This document shows, in pieces, positions 1 through 11,900 of a stretch of DNA of 64,000 nt. Where the stretch lies: positions 213,816,011 through 213,880,010 of the forward strand of contig CM076189.1 of assembly GCA_038277395.1 (NCBI GenBank). The letters run 5' to 3'. The stretch is from Dryocosmus kuriphilus. Taxonomy: Eukaryota; Arthropoda; Insecta; Hymenoptera; Cynipidae. Made by a program: the position numbers and the translations under genes. Position 1 is the first letter of the stretch. Each line of letters begins with the position of its first letter. The notes beneath the pieces were generated by a model, which searched no databases, was not told where the DNA came from, and was given only the letters and a program-made list of their open reading frames with translations.

Positions 1-39
1 CAATAGTAATAATCTTTAGTTAACTTATATGTAAAATCA

Positions 40-300
40 AAGATTTTTTGGGAAAATTCCCAATATATTTTAGAAATTTTTTAATTTACAAATATGTATA
101 GAATATTCCCTAACTTTTCGGATAAATTCCCGAATGATTGAGGAAAATTCCCAATATATTTTAGGGATTTTTTAATTCAGAAATATGTATGGAATATTCC
201 GTAGTTTCTCGGATAAATTCCCGAATTATTTGGGAAAATTCCCTATAAAATTGTAGGTATTGTTCAATTACCAAAGTTTTTGGGAATTTTCCCTAAAATT
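40..300. repeat. 91-bp tandem repeat rich in ggaa/ttcc palindromes
   Basis: The string ggaaaattcccaatatattt begins at 51 and again at 142, and neighbouring text (aaatatgtat followed by gaatattcc, then ataaattcccgaat) repeats with the same offset, giving a 91-bp unit present about 2.5 times. The unit is full of short self-complementary gggaa/ttccc motifs. No coding potential is seen. Confidence 0.7.
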
Positions 301-390
301 TTCGGAAAAATCATTTTTCCGACGACAGATGTGGAACATTCCCTAAGAAATTTTAGGGATAATTCCCGAAATTTTTTACAGTGTAGTTTA

Positions 391-1721
391 TTAGGTAGAG
401 ACTTTTGAAAAATCGTTGTGAAAAAGTGATAGCTTAATTAACTGATACATTGAGAGAAAACAATTTGATCGATCTTGGTCAAATTTTGTTAAAACGAAAG
501 GTTAAAACGTCTAGTTTACGGTTATCATATGTTTGTGTGTCTAAAATAATTTTCAAGAACTTCAAGCGATTGTACAAACAGTACTTTTTTTGAGAAAAAG
601 TAGTTCTTTTTTCGATAATTTTGCAATAAAAAAAAGATTTCAGTTTCAAAAACACATGGCTCTTGTAGATTTTTTTGGTCTCAACAAAAAAGCATCAGTA
701 ACATTTAATCATAAATCGCATCCTTTTTTAGATATTTAACCTTCTTGCCTCAAAAATTGGATTGAAATCTGAAAAAAGTTCGTTTAATTGTTAATTGGAC
801 ATCTTTCCTGACGTTTTCAGGTTATTGGAAGATCAAATAATGTTTTATATGCCCTTGGGAAGGCTTTCCCGTAGAAACCCCCGTTGATCTTGAGATAAAC
901 CACCTCATAAGGAACCCCACTGGTCTAATTCTCAAACATTTGGAAGCTTATTAAAAATATATTGGAACAATTGGTATTTTACTTTGAGATAAAGTAATAG
1001 TTGAATGTAGGCAATAAGATTATATGAAGCTGATTTTGGGATTTAAAAATCTGCCATGATTTAAATATTACCTGGATGGGTTCTTGGATCTTGACACCTG
1101 GCTGAGGCAATTTTCGACACCTTGCTCAGCGCCACTTTATACAGACACCTTTTTTATGCTGGAAGGTGAAAGTAGCACAAGAGGCACAAAATATCGTTAA
1201 AAAAAAGGTTGAATCGACCCCATAGTTTTCGAAGAGATCTGTCCCGTTCGAGGAAACCGGAAGGCACCTGCGGCCTGGTCACGTGAGTGCCACTGGTCAC
1301 TTCCTACGTCAAGGGTAATACCAGGTTAATCCTCGATTGACCCTCTATTCGCAGGTTGGACCGACCTGCCCACAACAAAAAATCCAGTCCGGCACGCGAC
1401 CAGGACCACGCTGCATAATGACAAAAAGGTCCCTCGTCACATGCGTTCATATGTGGGCCTCATATGTGGGCCTCATATGTAATATGCATGTGTATTATGC
1501 GTGCGAGTTGGTGTCGACAACTTCAAAATAAGCTGCGGACATTTGCGATTAACGAAGAAGGGGCTTATAATCTAGGAAAAGAAAAGCAGATTCTTCTTGT
1601 TCCTTTACCTACATTTTTCTATTAGGCACTGATCATCAACAAATTATGAAATTATCAAAATTATAAACTTTGCTTATGAAAAATAAAAATTTGTTGGAAT
1701 AAATTAAAAAATATATACCTC
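391..1721. other. Non-coding AT-rich stretch with one GC-richer patch
   Basis: No gene is recognised. Positions about 1,060-1,540 are clearly richer in G+C than the flanks and hold a short direct repeat (catatgtgggcct repeated between 1,447 and 1,480). The only open frame there, about 64 codons, starts at a non-ATG codon and shows no domain. The rest is ordinary AT-rich sequence. Confidence 0.4.
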
Positions 1722-2881
1722 TATTTTAAATTAGGCAGATCTTACACCTTAAGTCGCAGAATCTTTCAAAATCCGCCAAAAAAATTAAAAAAAGGTTCAA
1801 AATAAACAAAATTCCGGCTGTTTTTTATAAAAATATAAAAAGTTTGTTTTCTCAAAAAACCTACAGTTATATTTTTTGTTGGTTTTTAAAAAACATCTTT
1901 GTCTTTTGTGACATATTGCATCGTTTATGAAAAAAACCTGAAAATTCATTTTTCGGGGGAAAGAAATTCGGCTGGCCTCAAAAATGGTTTATCCCGCGTA
2001 AAAATGAAAAAGTGTCTTCCTTATGTAAGCAGAAACTTTGAAAAAATATGTTAAAAAATAAAAAAGGTAAGACCTTCCAGAAAATTTTCTTTATTTTTTT
2101 TTTTCAACGAATTTTGAAATCAAGGAAAGAAGATTTTCTGGACCCCACCTTTTTTTATTTTAAAAAATATTTTTAGAAAAGTTGCTGCTTATATAATAAG
2201 AAAGGCATCCTATCATTTTTACGCGGGATAAACTTTTTTTAAAGCCAGGAGAATATCCCGACCCGGGCGAAAATTGCATTTTCACATTTTTCTCGTAAAC
2301 GATGCAACATACCACAAAAGACAAGGAGGTATTTTTTGTAGTTTGTAGTTCACATTTTTCTGTATCTTTTGTTTTTTTCGAGAAAAATACGAAAACTTGA
2401 TTTTATGAGGAAAAAAAATTCTCCTGGACACAAAAATGGTTTAAACCACATAAATCTTACAGAGTGTCTTCCTTATATAAAAAAAAGTTAATTAAAAAAT
2501 CGACAAAAAATATAACTGTGGGTTTCCTGAGAAAATAAACACTTTTTATATTTTTATAATAACAGCCGCCATTTTGTTTAATTTGAACCTTTTTCAATTT
2601 TTTTCGCGGATTTTGAAAGAAGACGATAAACCTCACCAGAATCTGGAAGGAAATCTCAAATATTTCTATTATGTTAAAAGCTATACATGTTTAAAGAAAA
2701 AAATTGCATTTTTTCGAAAAATAAACTTTAAAATTCAAATATTCATGTCTTTGTAGTTTGTACACGGACTTTTTTTGCAAATCCGAAAACATGTGTCACC
2801 TACTTTCCTCTCAAAAACAACATATTTCGTCACCAACAAGATTCTGCAACTTGATGTGTAAGATTTGCCTGATTTGAAATG
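1722..2881. repeat. Long imperfect inverted repeat (foldback), centre near 2,112
   Basis: The left end (taggcagatcttacacc near 1,733) is mirrored by the right end (gatgtgtaagatttgcctga near 2,853-2,872). Inner pairs include atcccgcgtaaaaatg (about 1,990) against atttttacgcgggat (about 2,215-2,232), and cctacagttatatttttt against aaaaaatataactgtggg. The right arm carries extra segments, one of them a direct repeat of the tggttta...gtgtcttccttat block, so the arms are unequal. It looks like a foldback or MITE-like transposon. No coding frame is credible. Confidence 0.65.
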
Positions 2882-2924
2882 GATTCGGTCATCTAGATTT
2901 CGGAAATTGGTTTAAAAATAAAAT

Positions 2925-4530
2925 TTTTTTCATGAAAGATTAACATTTTTTGAAAGCTATCAAAATTATGCTTAAAATGAGCCCAGGATATAGTCATTTT
3001 GGCAATTTTAAAATAATAAAATGCAAAAATAGTGAAAATTTCAATGTTTTCTTACATTTTTAATAACTTCTGAAATAATAAACTTTTTAAATGTTTTTCG
3101 CCTTATTTTAAAGGTAAAGTGACCCATTCCATTGCAAATCATGCAGAGAGAAGTAGATCATAATGTCAGAATAATTTGGTATTTGGATATATCATTCTAC
3201 AGTGAAAAAGAAAGAAACATATTCCACCGTTTGACCAAAAATTTATTTTTTATTTTTTACCATCTTTTGAAGATTACCTGAAAATTCTCAAAAAGTAACA
3301 GAAAATTTTTTCAAAATAATGTATTTTGCGCACGAGCATAGGTATTCAGGATTTTCTTTTTTATACGACGTGGGAATTCTTGAATTATCGAACGACTTCA
3401 GGAAAACTCAAAAATTAAAAAAAAATTAAAAATGGCGGCGGTTTTTCTAAAATTTTTGTAAATGTATTTTCTCAAAAACACCCCTTTTTTAAATTTTTTG
3501 TTTTTTTTTTATGGAGATAGCTGGTAATTAATATGTACTACCTCCTAACCCCTATTGAGTTTAATTCCTGGTAAACCACTGCTTCACACTGAGCAAATGT
3601 TTTCTTTCAAAATAAACGATTTCTTGAAAAGAAACTAACCAAAAGGAAAAAATGTCTGAAGGATAATGTTGCTCGGTTAAAATTTCTAAAAAGTATTTTG
3701 CACTTTTTCGTTATTTGTCATAGCACCATATACATATAGAGTCTCGCAGAGTTGGTAATGGTTATTCTTTTGTTTAAGTCTTGAAATTATTTGTTTCTTG
3801 CTCGCAATTATTTTTTGTAAAAGAAACATAATAAAAGAAATCAACAATTTTGATTGAACTTGAAACTAAACAACATTATCCTCCGGATATTTTCTTCGTT
3901 TGGCTAGTGATTAAAAAAAAAAACATGTTTTTTTCGAAAATCACTAGCTAAGAAAATCTAACTATCCCTATAAAAACTGTAGAATTATATATCCAAATAA
4001 TAAATCATTCTGGCACTATGCCCTCTTTTTTTTGGGAAATTTTGCATGCTTTGAAATTGAGTCGATTAAGTTTTATATAATTGCATCGACCTATCGAAAT
4101 AATTATATCATTCTTTTCATGTATCGTGCAAGAAATGAAAGTGTGGAACACAAAAATTGGAAAAAAAATATATTTTGTGCTAAAAAAGATATTTTAATTT
4201 TTGTAAAATATACGAAATAAAGAATTAGGAAGTTACTATAAAATCTTTGCAAACTATACAATCATTTGATTTTTTTTTTACATATCAGACGTCTTCGAAT
4301 TTTTTCAACTTTAGCTTCTTCTACAATGCATAAAAGATTCATACAATTATTCTGATAAGTCGATGCGATCTTACAGAACTTTACCTTAAAAATGAGCCCA
4401 AGAACATCGAAATATATTAAATATTTCAGAAGTTTTATCAAATTTGAGAAACATTGAAATTTCCACTATTTTTGTAATCCTGGGCTCATTTTACACAGAA
4501 TTTTGATATTTTTCAATCTTTTTAATAGAA
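2925..4530. repeat. Second long inverted repeat, arms about 300 and 560 bp
   Basis: The block around 2,980-3,050 (aatgagcccaggat, then aaaatagtgaaaatttcaatg) is repeated in reverse complement at about 4,452-4,490 (cattgaaatttccactattt, then atcctgggctcatt). The segment near 3,160-3,205 (gtcagaataatttggtatttggatata) pairs with about 3,980-4,020. The spacer of roughly 750 bp holds poly-A/T-rich text only. It abuts the GCGC-palindrome element that starts at 4,553. Confidence 0.6.
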
Positions 4531-4552
4531 AAAATCTGTCCACTTCGCGGGC

Positions 4553-5756
4553 ACATTCTCATCGCGCGCTTCGCGCGAAGTATGAGCGCGCCTAGGGCGC
4601 GCGTCTGTTGGCTATCGCGCTTCGCGCTCGATAGATTAATCACCTCGCGCTACGCGCTCGGTGTTTATGAATCGTATAAACCTTTAAATTAAAAATTACA
4701 AAAGAAATTATTTTACTTAAGGCTCTATCGCCCTTAAAGAATACATTCTCATCATGAAACTCGCGCTTCGCGCTCGATAATTACATTTTTTTAAATGACA
4801 TTGTAGATTGGTAAAGTTTTTTAGTGATTTTCCAAATTTTCACAATAGAGGATTTTGATTCTTAAAAGTAAAACGATGAGTCTTATAAATAAATTTTGTA
4901 GCTTTTTCCAAGGTGAACAATTCTGCTTGTTGATATTTTCTCATATCTTGCACAGTTTTGCTGAAAAGTGGTTTTCTTTATATTTCATAACATATTTCAC
5001 GAATAACTCAAAAACTACGCGTCTGCTCAAAAAACTGATAAAGAAAAATTTGTAGATCTTTTTGAGGCCAACAACTTTGTTTATTATTATTTTTCCGTAT
5101 CTTGCATAGTTTGGCGGGAAATTTGAAATTTTTTATTTTTAATAACGTTTTATCGATTAAAACAAAAACCGTGCATTTTATGAAAAAATGGTTAAAAAAC
5201 AACATTAGTAGATCTTTTTAAATTGAACAACTTTGTTCTCCAACATTTTCTTGTATCTTGAATATTTTGGCGGAAAACCAGAGTTTTTTAATTTTAATAG
5301 CGTTTTCTTGATTAAAACAAAAACAGTTCATTTTATCAAAAAACGGTTAAGACAAAATTTGTAGATTTTTTTAAAATTAACAATTTTACTTACTTACATT
5401 TTTTTTGTATCTCATATAATTTAACCGAAAAATGGATTTTGTGATTTTGTGAAAACCGTTTTTGATGGATAAAACCATAACCGTTGGTCAAAAACCGCTG
5501 GTTAACGAACTCGTCCTTTCTTTTTACTCCTTAAAGAAGTGTACCAAAGCGCACTCCAATCCGATTAGTCCTTCGAAAGTTATCGCGACCACAGACGACG
5601 ACAACGACAACAAGGACGATAACAGACAGACAGACACCGTCGTAAAAAAACCGTTTTTTTTTTCGGATTCAGGAGGTCTTAAAACGTGGAGATTTCATGA
5701 AATCCGCGAAAGTCAAATTTTACATAAATCTATAATACCTTCTCTGATGAGAATGT
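4553..5756. mobile_element. GCGC-palindrome element, copy A (short-TIR, non-autonomous)
   Basis: The ends are an 11-bp inverted repeat, acattctcatc on the left and gatgagaatgt on the right (5,746-5,756). The first 200 bp hold GC-rich self-complementary strings (cgcgcttcgcgctcg and cgcgctacgcgctcgg). The middle is a tandem repeat of about 175 bp (3-4 units) sharing aaaacaaaaaccgtgcattt. The right part contains an acagacagacagacaccgtcg block. A second copy lies at 17,250-18,413 with the same ends and order. Open frames through it, such as one of 98 codons at 5,462-5,758, have no known domain and I read them as repeat sequence. The transposition class is unknown. Confidence 0.7.
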
Positions 5757-6826
5757 AAAAATGTAATCTTTCGTATAATTAAAATTAAAGGAATATAAGC
5801 AATCATCGAAAAACAGGTGGTCTCATACTTGTGACCTGGTACTGTAAAAATTGGAGGCGTCCAGGGTAGCCTAATTTAATACTGAAAGCGTTTAAGATTT
5901 AATATTTTAACAACAGAACGTTTTCAATTCAACAATTTCATTTCTGATTGAATCAAAAACAGGATGAAATTAAACATTCTTAAAGTGAAGCTTGAAATTA
6001 ATAAATTACAAAATTACAAATTAAAATTACAAAAGAAATAATCTTAATTGTAGGTACTTGAACAATAAGAACGAAAAATCATGAATATTAAAAATTTGAG
6101 TATTTATTATTGTAAAGACGATTGAGTCGACTTTTTCAATTTGATTGCTCGGGCTCTTCATGTGAACATTCCAAAGCCAACTGATTTCAGGTATCAACTA
6201 TTTAAAATGTCTCTCTCTCTCTCTCTCTCCCTCTCACTCTTCATCTCCTTACATTTCTCTCGTTTGATCATGAATCAAATCGCATTAGCCCCGCAGATGC
6301 ATATTCATGGGAAACGTATGTTGGATTACACAGATTTCGCTACAACCCGCGAACAGGGGGGGTCATATTGCCCCAGGTCGAATAGGGTTCCAAACATATT
6401 TATCAAACTCAAATGGCCTCATAAACGTGTATACATTTTATGAAAAAGAACCACTCGTATTTCCAACGGAAGCCTCAATGGAAAACTTATATTATGCTCA
6501 CTATGAGGTTCGATAATAATTCATAATTTAAATATGCCTACCAATGGAATCACAGAAAATTTCCGACATTGAAGTCTGAATTGAGCAAATTTGAATACAC
6601 TTTCTTCTTTATCGCTACTTGAGAAATATCGAACTCAGTGGTACTACTCGAAACTATTAATTCACTCTTTTTAGTTCTTTAGCTTCTCATACTTTAGGTC
6701 TTACGTCATATTTCAGTGTAAGAAATTTTAATATCAAAAAATTCAATTTAAAAAAAGAATAAACAATTCTCTATCATAATAATTTTATAAGATAATGTAA
6801 TTTATTGTGAAATTTTGATGTGAAGG
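5757..6826. other. Gene-free AT-rich stretch with a CT microsatellite
   Basis: No gene is recognised. A (CT)n tract of about 29 bp runs from 6,210 to 6,238, near a somewhat GC-richer block (6,240-6,440) that is open in two frames. Those frames start at non-ATG or internal codons and show no domain. Confidence 0.45.
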
Positions 6827-6878
6827 AATTGGCTTTAGGGTCCAAAGAGTTGATTTCAATTAAATTATATTAATCGAA

Positions 6879-6921
6879 CACCAAACGTTTCAGGCACACA
6901 ATGGTGGCCCTTGTCAGTGGA
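6879..6921 (-). ncRNA. Degenerate hammerhead-like motif, left arm of element 1
   Basis: On the minus strand the order is ctgacaag, a short ggc/gcc stem with an 11-nt loop, then gaaac followed by gtt. The core deviates from ctgatgag, so activity is doubtful. The family likeness rests on order and spacing. Confidence 0.35.
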
Positions 6922-7552
6922 TTTATTTATACTGTAAACAATTACATATATTTCTTATAATGACGAAATTTATAATCAATTATTGATGAAATTAAAATTT
7001 GTTATGTAACAAGATTTTTTATTATTATTTAAACAATTTTGAAAAAGATTTGTGTGACAATTATAGTAATGACATTATATTTAATTCGCATAAGTTTGCA
7101 TTTGTATTAAAGTGTGATATATCCGAATTAGTCTCATAATTGGGAAATGGAATATATAATTTTTAAGAAGGTTTTAACAATATGGGAAATTATTATTGTG
7201 TGTACTAACCTTCTTAGAAAGAGTAATCCATTAAAATCGTGATGTAAATATAATTTCCTTCCTAAAAGAAAACTAAGCTGTTGACGTTTTCACGAGCCAC
7301 TGATTACTGAAAAAAACATATGTAGAAACTGTCGGTTTTGGGTGGTGTCTTGTCTCACACTTTAATACAAATGTAAACTTATGCGAATTAAATATAATGT
7401 CATTACTATAATTGTCACACAAATATTTTTCAAAATTGTTTAAATATTAATAACAAATCTTGTTACATAACAAATTTTAATCTCATCAATAATTTATTAT
7501 AAATTTCGTCATTATAAGAAATATATGTAATTTTTTACAGTATAAATAAATC

Positions 7553-7590
7553 CACTGACAAGGGCCACCATTGTGTGCCTGAAACGTTTG
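7553..7590 (+). ncRNA. Degenerate hammerhead-like motif, right arm of element 1
   Basis: Mirror copy of the left-arm motif: ctgacaag, ggc/gcc stem, gaaacgttt. It points outward, towards the element's right end. Confidence 0.35.
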
Positions 7591-7647
7591 GTGTTCGATT
7601 AATATAATTTAATTGAAATCAACTCTTTGGACCCTAAAAAGCCAATT

Positions 7648-7902
7648 TTACTCTCGAGGGTCATTCCCCATCGATTATTAACGTAATTTATTTTTATTAA
7701 TTTTTTTTCTTTCAGGTCCTAGTACGGACAGAGTCAAGTTAGTGTTGTTGTTGATCGATTTTTGACGAGAAATAAACTAAACGAGAAAAAGTCTCGTTCA
7801 ATTGTCAAAATTATCGTATCGGCTCGTCCTGTTTCCACGAGAGTATTCGTTTAATTAACAACCGAACGATGTCGAGTAATTTTGACACTTGTCAAATAAC
7901 AC
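7648..7902. other. Gap with a splice-acceptor-like sequence
   Basis: No gene is recognised. A pyrimidine tract followed by cag (ttttttttctttcag, ending at 7,715) looks like a 3' splice site with a tattaac branch-like string about 40 nt upstream. The frames after it are closed within about 20 codons, so I do not call an exon. Confidence 0.25.
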
Positions 7903-8140
7903 CCCAGTGGGCACAAAAATTGAGGACGTCTTTACGACATCTTAACGACATCTTTACGACGTCGCGAAGACGTCCTATGCCTCTTTCGTAAAGATGACGT
8001 AAAGACATCTTTGCGACATTAAAATGTCTTAAAAATATCTTAAAGATATCTTTACGACACGGACAGAGGACGTCTTCGCAACGTCGTGAAGATGTCATTA
8101 AGATGCGGTAAAGACGTCCTGCATTTTTTTGCCTACTGGG
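7903..8140. mobile_element. 238-bp MITE with CCCAGTGGGCA-type termini
   Basis: The left end cccagtgggcacaaaaat is mirrored at the right end by gcatttttttgcctactggg (8,121-8,140). The interior is built from short direct and inverted copies of gacgtctttacgac and could fold extensively. A related element with the same kind of termini lies at 31,739-31,949. The target duplication is not clear. An antisense frame of 68 codons follows from the short-period repeats and is not a gene. Confidence 0.65.
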
Positions 8141-9071
8141 ACGTTTTTTTTATTCTTTTTATTATCAATTAAACTTTATTTTATGTAAATGAGGTTATCT
8201 TTGTGGAGAATTTTATGTATTTTACACAGCCGCTTTATTTATTACGTTCTGCGACAATTTTAAACATAAAATAACAATAGAAAAACTATTCTGCACCATC
8301 AACACTTTTTCTATATTATTATTCGAACTTTTGTAGGTTTAAATAAACGTTTCTATATATAAAATATTTCAATAATTGCAATCCATATATATACCTACTT
8401 TAATAAGTATATTTAGTTAATAAATTATCATAAATTTGAATTATTAAAAATTTGTCTACAAAGTTACATAAAATCTTTTTTTGTTAAATAAAATTAATAA
8501 AATGGAACCCAAAAACGGTGATTCTTTTGTGCATTCTAGAGCATATTTCCAACAAATAATGATATTTCAGGGATCACATCGAAAAAAGGGAAAAAACTAC
8601 ACATTTATTTTTACATTTAAAGAAGGAAAAACAATCGTTTTGTAAGAAATATTATATTTATAAATAATTTTACAAAATTTTTCCACTATTTTTGATATTA
8701 AAGAATTTAGTTTTAAGAATTAGATATATATATATATATATATATATACTCAGATCTTCGGAAATCCATTCAGTGTGATATAAAAAGCTTGTTTAATTAA
8801 AAATGTTTATATATTTAAAAATGAAATATTTCCTTCCAAGATTAGTCATACGTTCTTAATACTTTAAACGTAAATTTGAAACTCTACTCTTCAACGCTTG
8901 TAAACTCAAATTGAAAATGGTTCACTTTTGAACGCCTGAAATACATATTTAACACTCCAAAATATTTAATCTGTACAGATTCAGAGTAAAAATATTTTAA
9001 CCTTAAGGTTCTAATGAAATCCTAAATAGTTCAGCTTGAAATAGATCAAATAAAAATTTGTAAATTTTTTA
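8141..9071. other. Gene-free AT-rich stretch with a TA microsatellite
   Basis: Nothing gene-like is seen. A (TA)n tract occupies about 8,723-8,749. The remainder is very AT-rich unique-looking sequence. Confidence 0.5.
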
Positions 9072-10260
9072 TTGGTAAAGTTAAAAAAAAAATTAAGATT
9101 GTTCAAAATTTTTACAAGGATTTCAAAGATTTTGAAAATATTTCAAAGATTTCAAAAATTTCAAAAGATTTCAAAAGATTTAAACAGATATCGCAGAGAT
9201 GTCACCAACATTTCAAAAGATTTCAATTTATTTCAAGAGATTTCCACACGATTTACTAATATTTCAAAAGATTTCACAACAATTTCAAAGTTCTTAAATA
9301 TTGCAAAATATAATTGAAGATTTGACAAATATTTTAAAAACTTTAATCGATTTCACAAATATTTCAAAGATCTTAAATATTTTAAGGTATTTCAAAAGTT
9401 TCACAAAGATTTCAAAGATTTCAAAAATTTCAAAAGATTTCAAAAGATTTAAACAGATATCGCAGAGATGTCACCAAAATTTCAAAAGATTTCAATTTAT
9501 TTCAAGAGATTTCCACAAGATTTACTAATATTTCAAAAGATTTCACAACAATTTCAAAGTTCTTAAATATTGCAAAATATAATTGAAGATTTGACAAATA
9601 TTTTAAAAACTTTAATCGATTTCACAAATATTTCAAAGATCTTAAATATTTCAAGGTATTTCAAAAGTTTCACAAATATTTCATGATTTCAAATATTTCA
9701 AAGGATTTAAAAAGACTGAAGAAGATATCGCAGAGATGTCACCAAAATTTCAAAAGATTTCCATTTATTTCAAGAGATTTCCCAAAAATCTTAAATATTT
9801 CAAAATATCATAGAAGATTTTACAAAGATTAAAAAAATTTTAATCGATTTCACAAATATTCCATATAGATCTTTAATATTTTAAGGCATTTCAAAAGTCC
9901 CACAAATATTTCAAAGATTTCAAGAGATTTCCCAAAAATCTTAAATATTTCAAAATATCATAGAATATTTTACAAAGATTTAAAAAAAATTTTAATCGAT
10001 TTCACAAATATTCCATATAGATCTTAAATATTTTAAGGCATTTCAAAAGTCTCACTAAGATTTCAAAGATTTCATAAACATTTCTAAGATTTCAAAAGAT
10101 TATTACAAGCATGCTACAAAAAGTTCAATTGTTTTCAATCTATTTCAAGAGATTTCACAAAGATTTCAAATATTTCAAACCATTTCAAAATATTTGATAA
10201 AGATTTAAAAGATAAATTTTAAGATTTAAAAATATTTCACAAAAATTTTAATAAGATAAA
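9072..10260. repeat. Tandem array of a 269-bp unit built on atttcaaag
   Basis: The landmark agatatcgcagagatgtcac recurs at 9,186, 9,455 and 9,723, giving a higher-order period of 268-269 bp. From about 9,790 a shorter variant of roughly 130 bp repeats (cccaaaaatcttaaatattt near 9,781 and 9,931). Every unit is made of degenerate 8-11-bp pieces such as atttcaaag and gatttcaaa. Two open frames of 75-81 codons here encode only Lys/Phe/Ile/Ser-rich text from the repeat. The same low-order motif dominates 23-26.6 kb. Confidence 0.8.
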
Positions 10261-10505
10261 TCCTTTCTAGTGCCACGTTCTGAATTTAAATTTTTATCCA
10301 TTATGTGTCATTTTAAAAATATTTGACATCTAAAACGTCAAAATTCAAAATAAGTAGAAGATTTTTTGCTCGGAATAACGGGACGATTCGATACGGTCAA
10401 AACAAAAGATTCACCGAGTAGGATGTAACGAATGATTTTTCGGAAACCGAGTGAGGTCGAACGAGGTAACCGATTTTCTTGGCTCGAATTCAAGTACAGT
10501 GGCCA
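10261..10505. other. Short gap, nothing recognised
   Basis: A modestly GC-richer block at 10,380-10,480 contains several cgag/gtcgaac strings but no frame, repeat pair or motif I can name. Confidence 0.3.
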
Positions 10506-11345
10506 GACTAAATAACGAAAGAATCAATATCGAATATAGAAATTAAAGAAAAAGAAAATTGCCGAAAATAAAAATTGGCGAATTATAAAATTTCCGAAAT
10601 TTAAAATAACGACAAAATTTTTTAATTATCGAAAAATAAAAGTCTCGAATTATGCAAATAACGAATTTAAAAATATCCGAAATTAAAATTGACGAAAATA
10701 AATATTGAATTAAAAAAAATAAAATATTTAATTATTTATTCATTAATTATAAAATAAATAATATTAATTATTGAATATTAATTATTAATTATAAAATAAT
10801 AACACAGGCCTGCGGGTTTTATAATAAGGTTCATCCATTAATTATGTGAGGCTTTTAGGGGGTAATCGTAACATAATTTATGTAATTTTTTGGAGTTTCC
10901 CATCAAAAAATTTTTTTTTGAAATATTTGCAAATTTTGAAAGTTTTGTAATTATATATTTTATAATTAATTAATTAATAATTAAATATTAAATTTTTTAA
11001 TTCAATATTTATTTTCGTCAATTTTAAATATCGACAATTTTTAATTTCGACAATTATTTTAAATTTCGGGAATTTAAGAATTTGGGAAAAATTAATAATT
11101 CGTTAATTTTATAATTCTTTAATATTATAATTCGAAAATTTTATAATTCGGTAAATTTTAATTTCGGATATTTTTAAATTCATTATTTGCATAATTCGAG
11201 ATTTATTTTTCGATAATTAAAAATTTTATCGTAATTTTAAATTTCGGAAATTTTATCATTCGTCAATTTTTATTTTCGGCAATTTTCTTTTTCTTTAGTT
11301 TGCATATTCGGTATTTATTTATTTTTTTGCTATTTTTTATTAGTC
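10506..11345. mobile_element. Long-TIR element, gactaa termini, copy 1
   Basis: The left end (gactaaataacgaaag, then aaagaaaaagaaaattgccg) is mirrored at the right end (cggcaattttctttttcttt, then ttttttattagtc). Inner blocks such as aaaaatatccgaaattaaaa and ttttaatttcggatattttt pair as well. The arms are a degenerate series of 'acgaa-AT-rich' pieces of about 20 bp. A relative with the same head lies at 39,737-40,350. No transposase frame is present. Confidence 0.6.
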
Positions 11346-11469
11346 CCGATTATTAATATTATTATTATTGTAGAAAATTCCTTTTTGAGTTTCTTAAAAG
11401 AAGGTGTGTTTTTCCAAAAAGACTCTTATCCTACATTTCTGACTATTATCGCGTTCGATTTCAGATTTA

Positions 11470-11900
11470 AGCTTCGAATTTGAAAGATCCTGGTGAAGTT
11501 ATTCAAGAGACGTTTAGATTTTTGATGGTGTGTGTTTTGTCTGATGGTGAATGCTGGGCGAGGATTATGAAACACTATGAATCCGCACGAGCTGAACCTG
11601 AAAAGGATGTCATCACCGAGGACCAAGAAGATCCTTATATTCCTGCACGTCCTTATATCTTTAAAAAAAAAAAAAAATAGTCTCGTGCCTACCGCGCCGG
11701 TTACGAGAACATTGGTCACGCACCGGATTATCCTGGGCCCACCCAGAAAAGGGGTTACGCGATTCCGCATCGAATGCAACTATTCAAATGCAGATCCTCA
11801 AGCTGCCGTTTTTAATATTCCGGAAGTGGAAACGGCAGAGGATATCTCCAGATTCTCCATTGTTACCTCACTCAAGATTATGCATCCAGGAAACTACTAA
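11470..11900 (+). other. Possible exon or gene relic, unrecognised
   Basis: This patch is richer in G+C than its flanks and open on the plus strand. From about 11,471 one frame runs 70 codons with ordinary-looking composition (an acidic/aromatic stretch ending in IPARPYIF) up to a 15-A run at 11,662-11,676 and a stop. After the A run another frame continues to 11,900 with equally ordinary composition. A cgatttcag acceptor-like string lies just upstream. A single coding stretch broken at the A run would explain this, but no family is recognised and no splice donor is obvious. It could equally be a fragment of an unrecognised mobile element. Confidence 0.25.

Larger units (their letters stand above)
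6827..7647. mobile_element. Inverted-repeat element 1, Penelope-terminus-like
   Basis: Arms of about 290-300 bp are almost perfect reverse complements: aattggctttagggtcc at the left end and ggaccctaaaaagccaatt at the right end, closing inward to aaagtgtgat / cacacttta with a loop of about 230 bp. Each arm carries a ctgacaag ... tgaaacgtttgg string near its outer end, like the hammerhead-type core in the elements near 23, 32 and 35 kb and beside the Penelope-like element at 16.57 kb. I infer two Penelope-type termini in inverted orientation. No coding sequence is present. Confidence 0.6.

Noticed and set aside
5462..5758. 98-codon frame with Asp-rich stretch
   Set aside because: Corresponds to the acagacagacaccgtcg block of a mobile element; the other copy has frame-disrupting changes, and no family is recognised.
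9072..9528. Two plus-strand frames of 75-81 codons
   Set aside because: Pure translation of the atttcaaag repeat (Lys/Phe/Ile/Ser-rich), repeated with the array.
9072..10260. CRISPR-like array
   Set aside because: Units are degenerate, contiguous and lack constant repeats separated by unique spacers; the host is eukaryotic.
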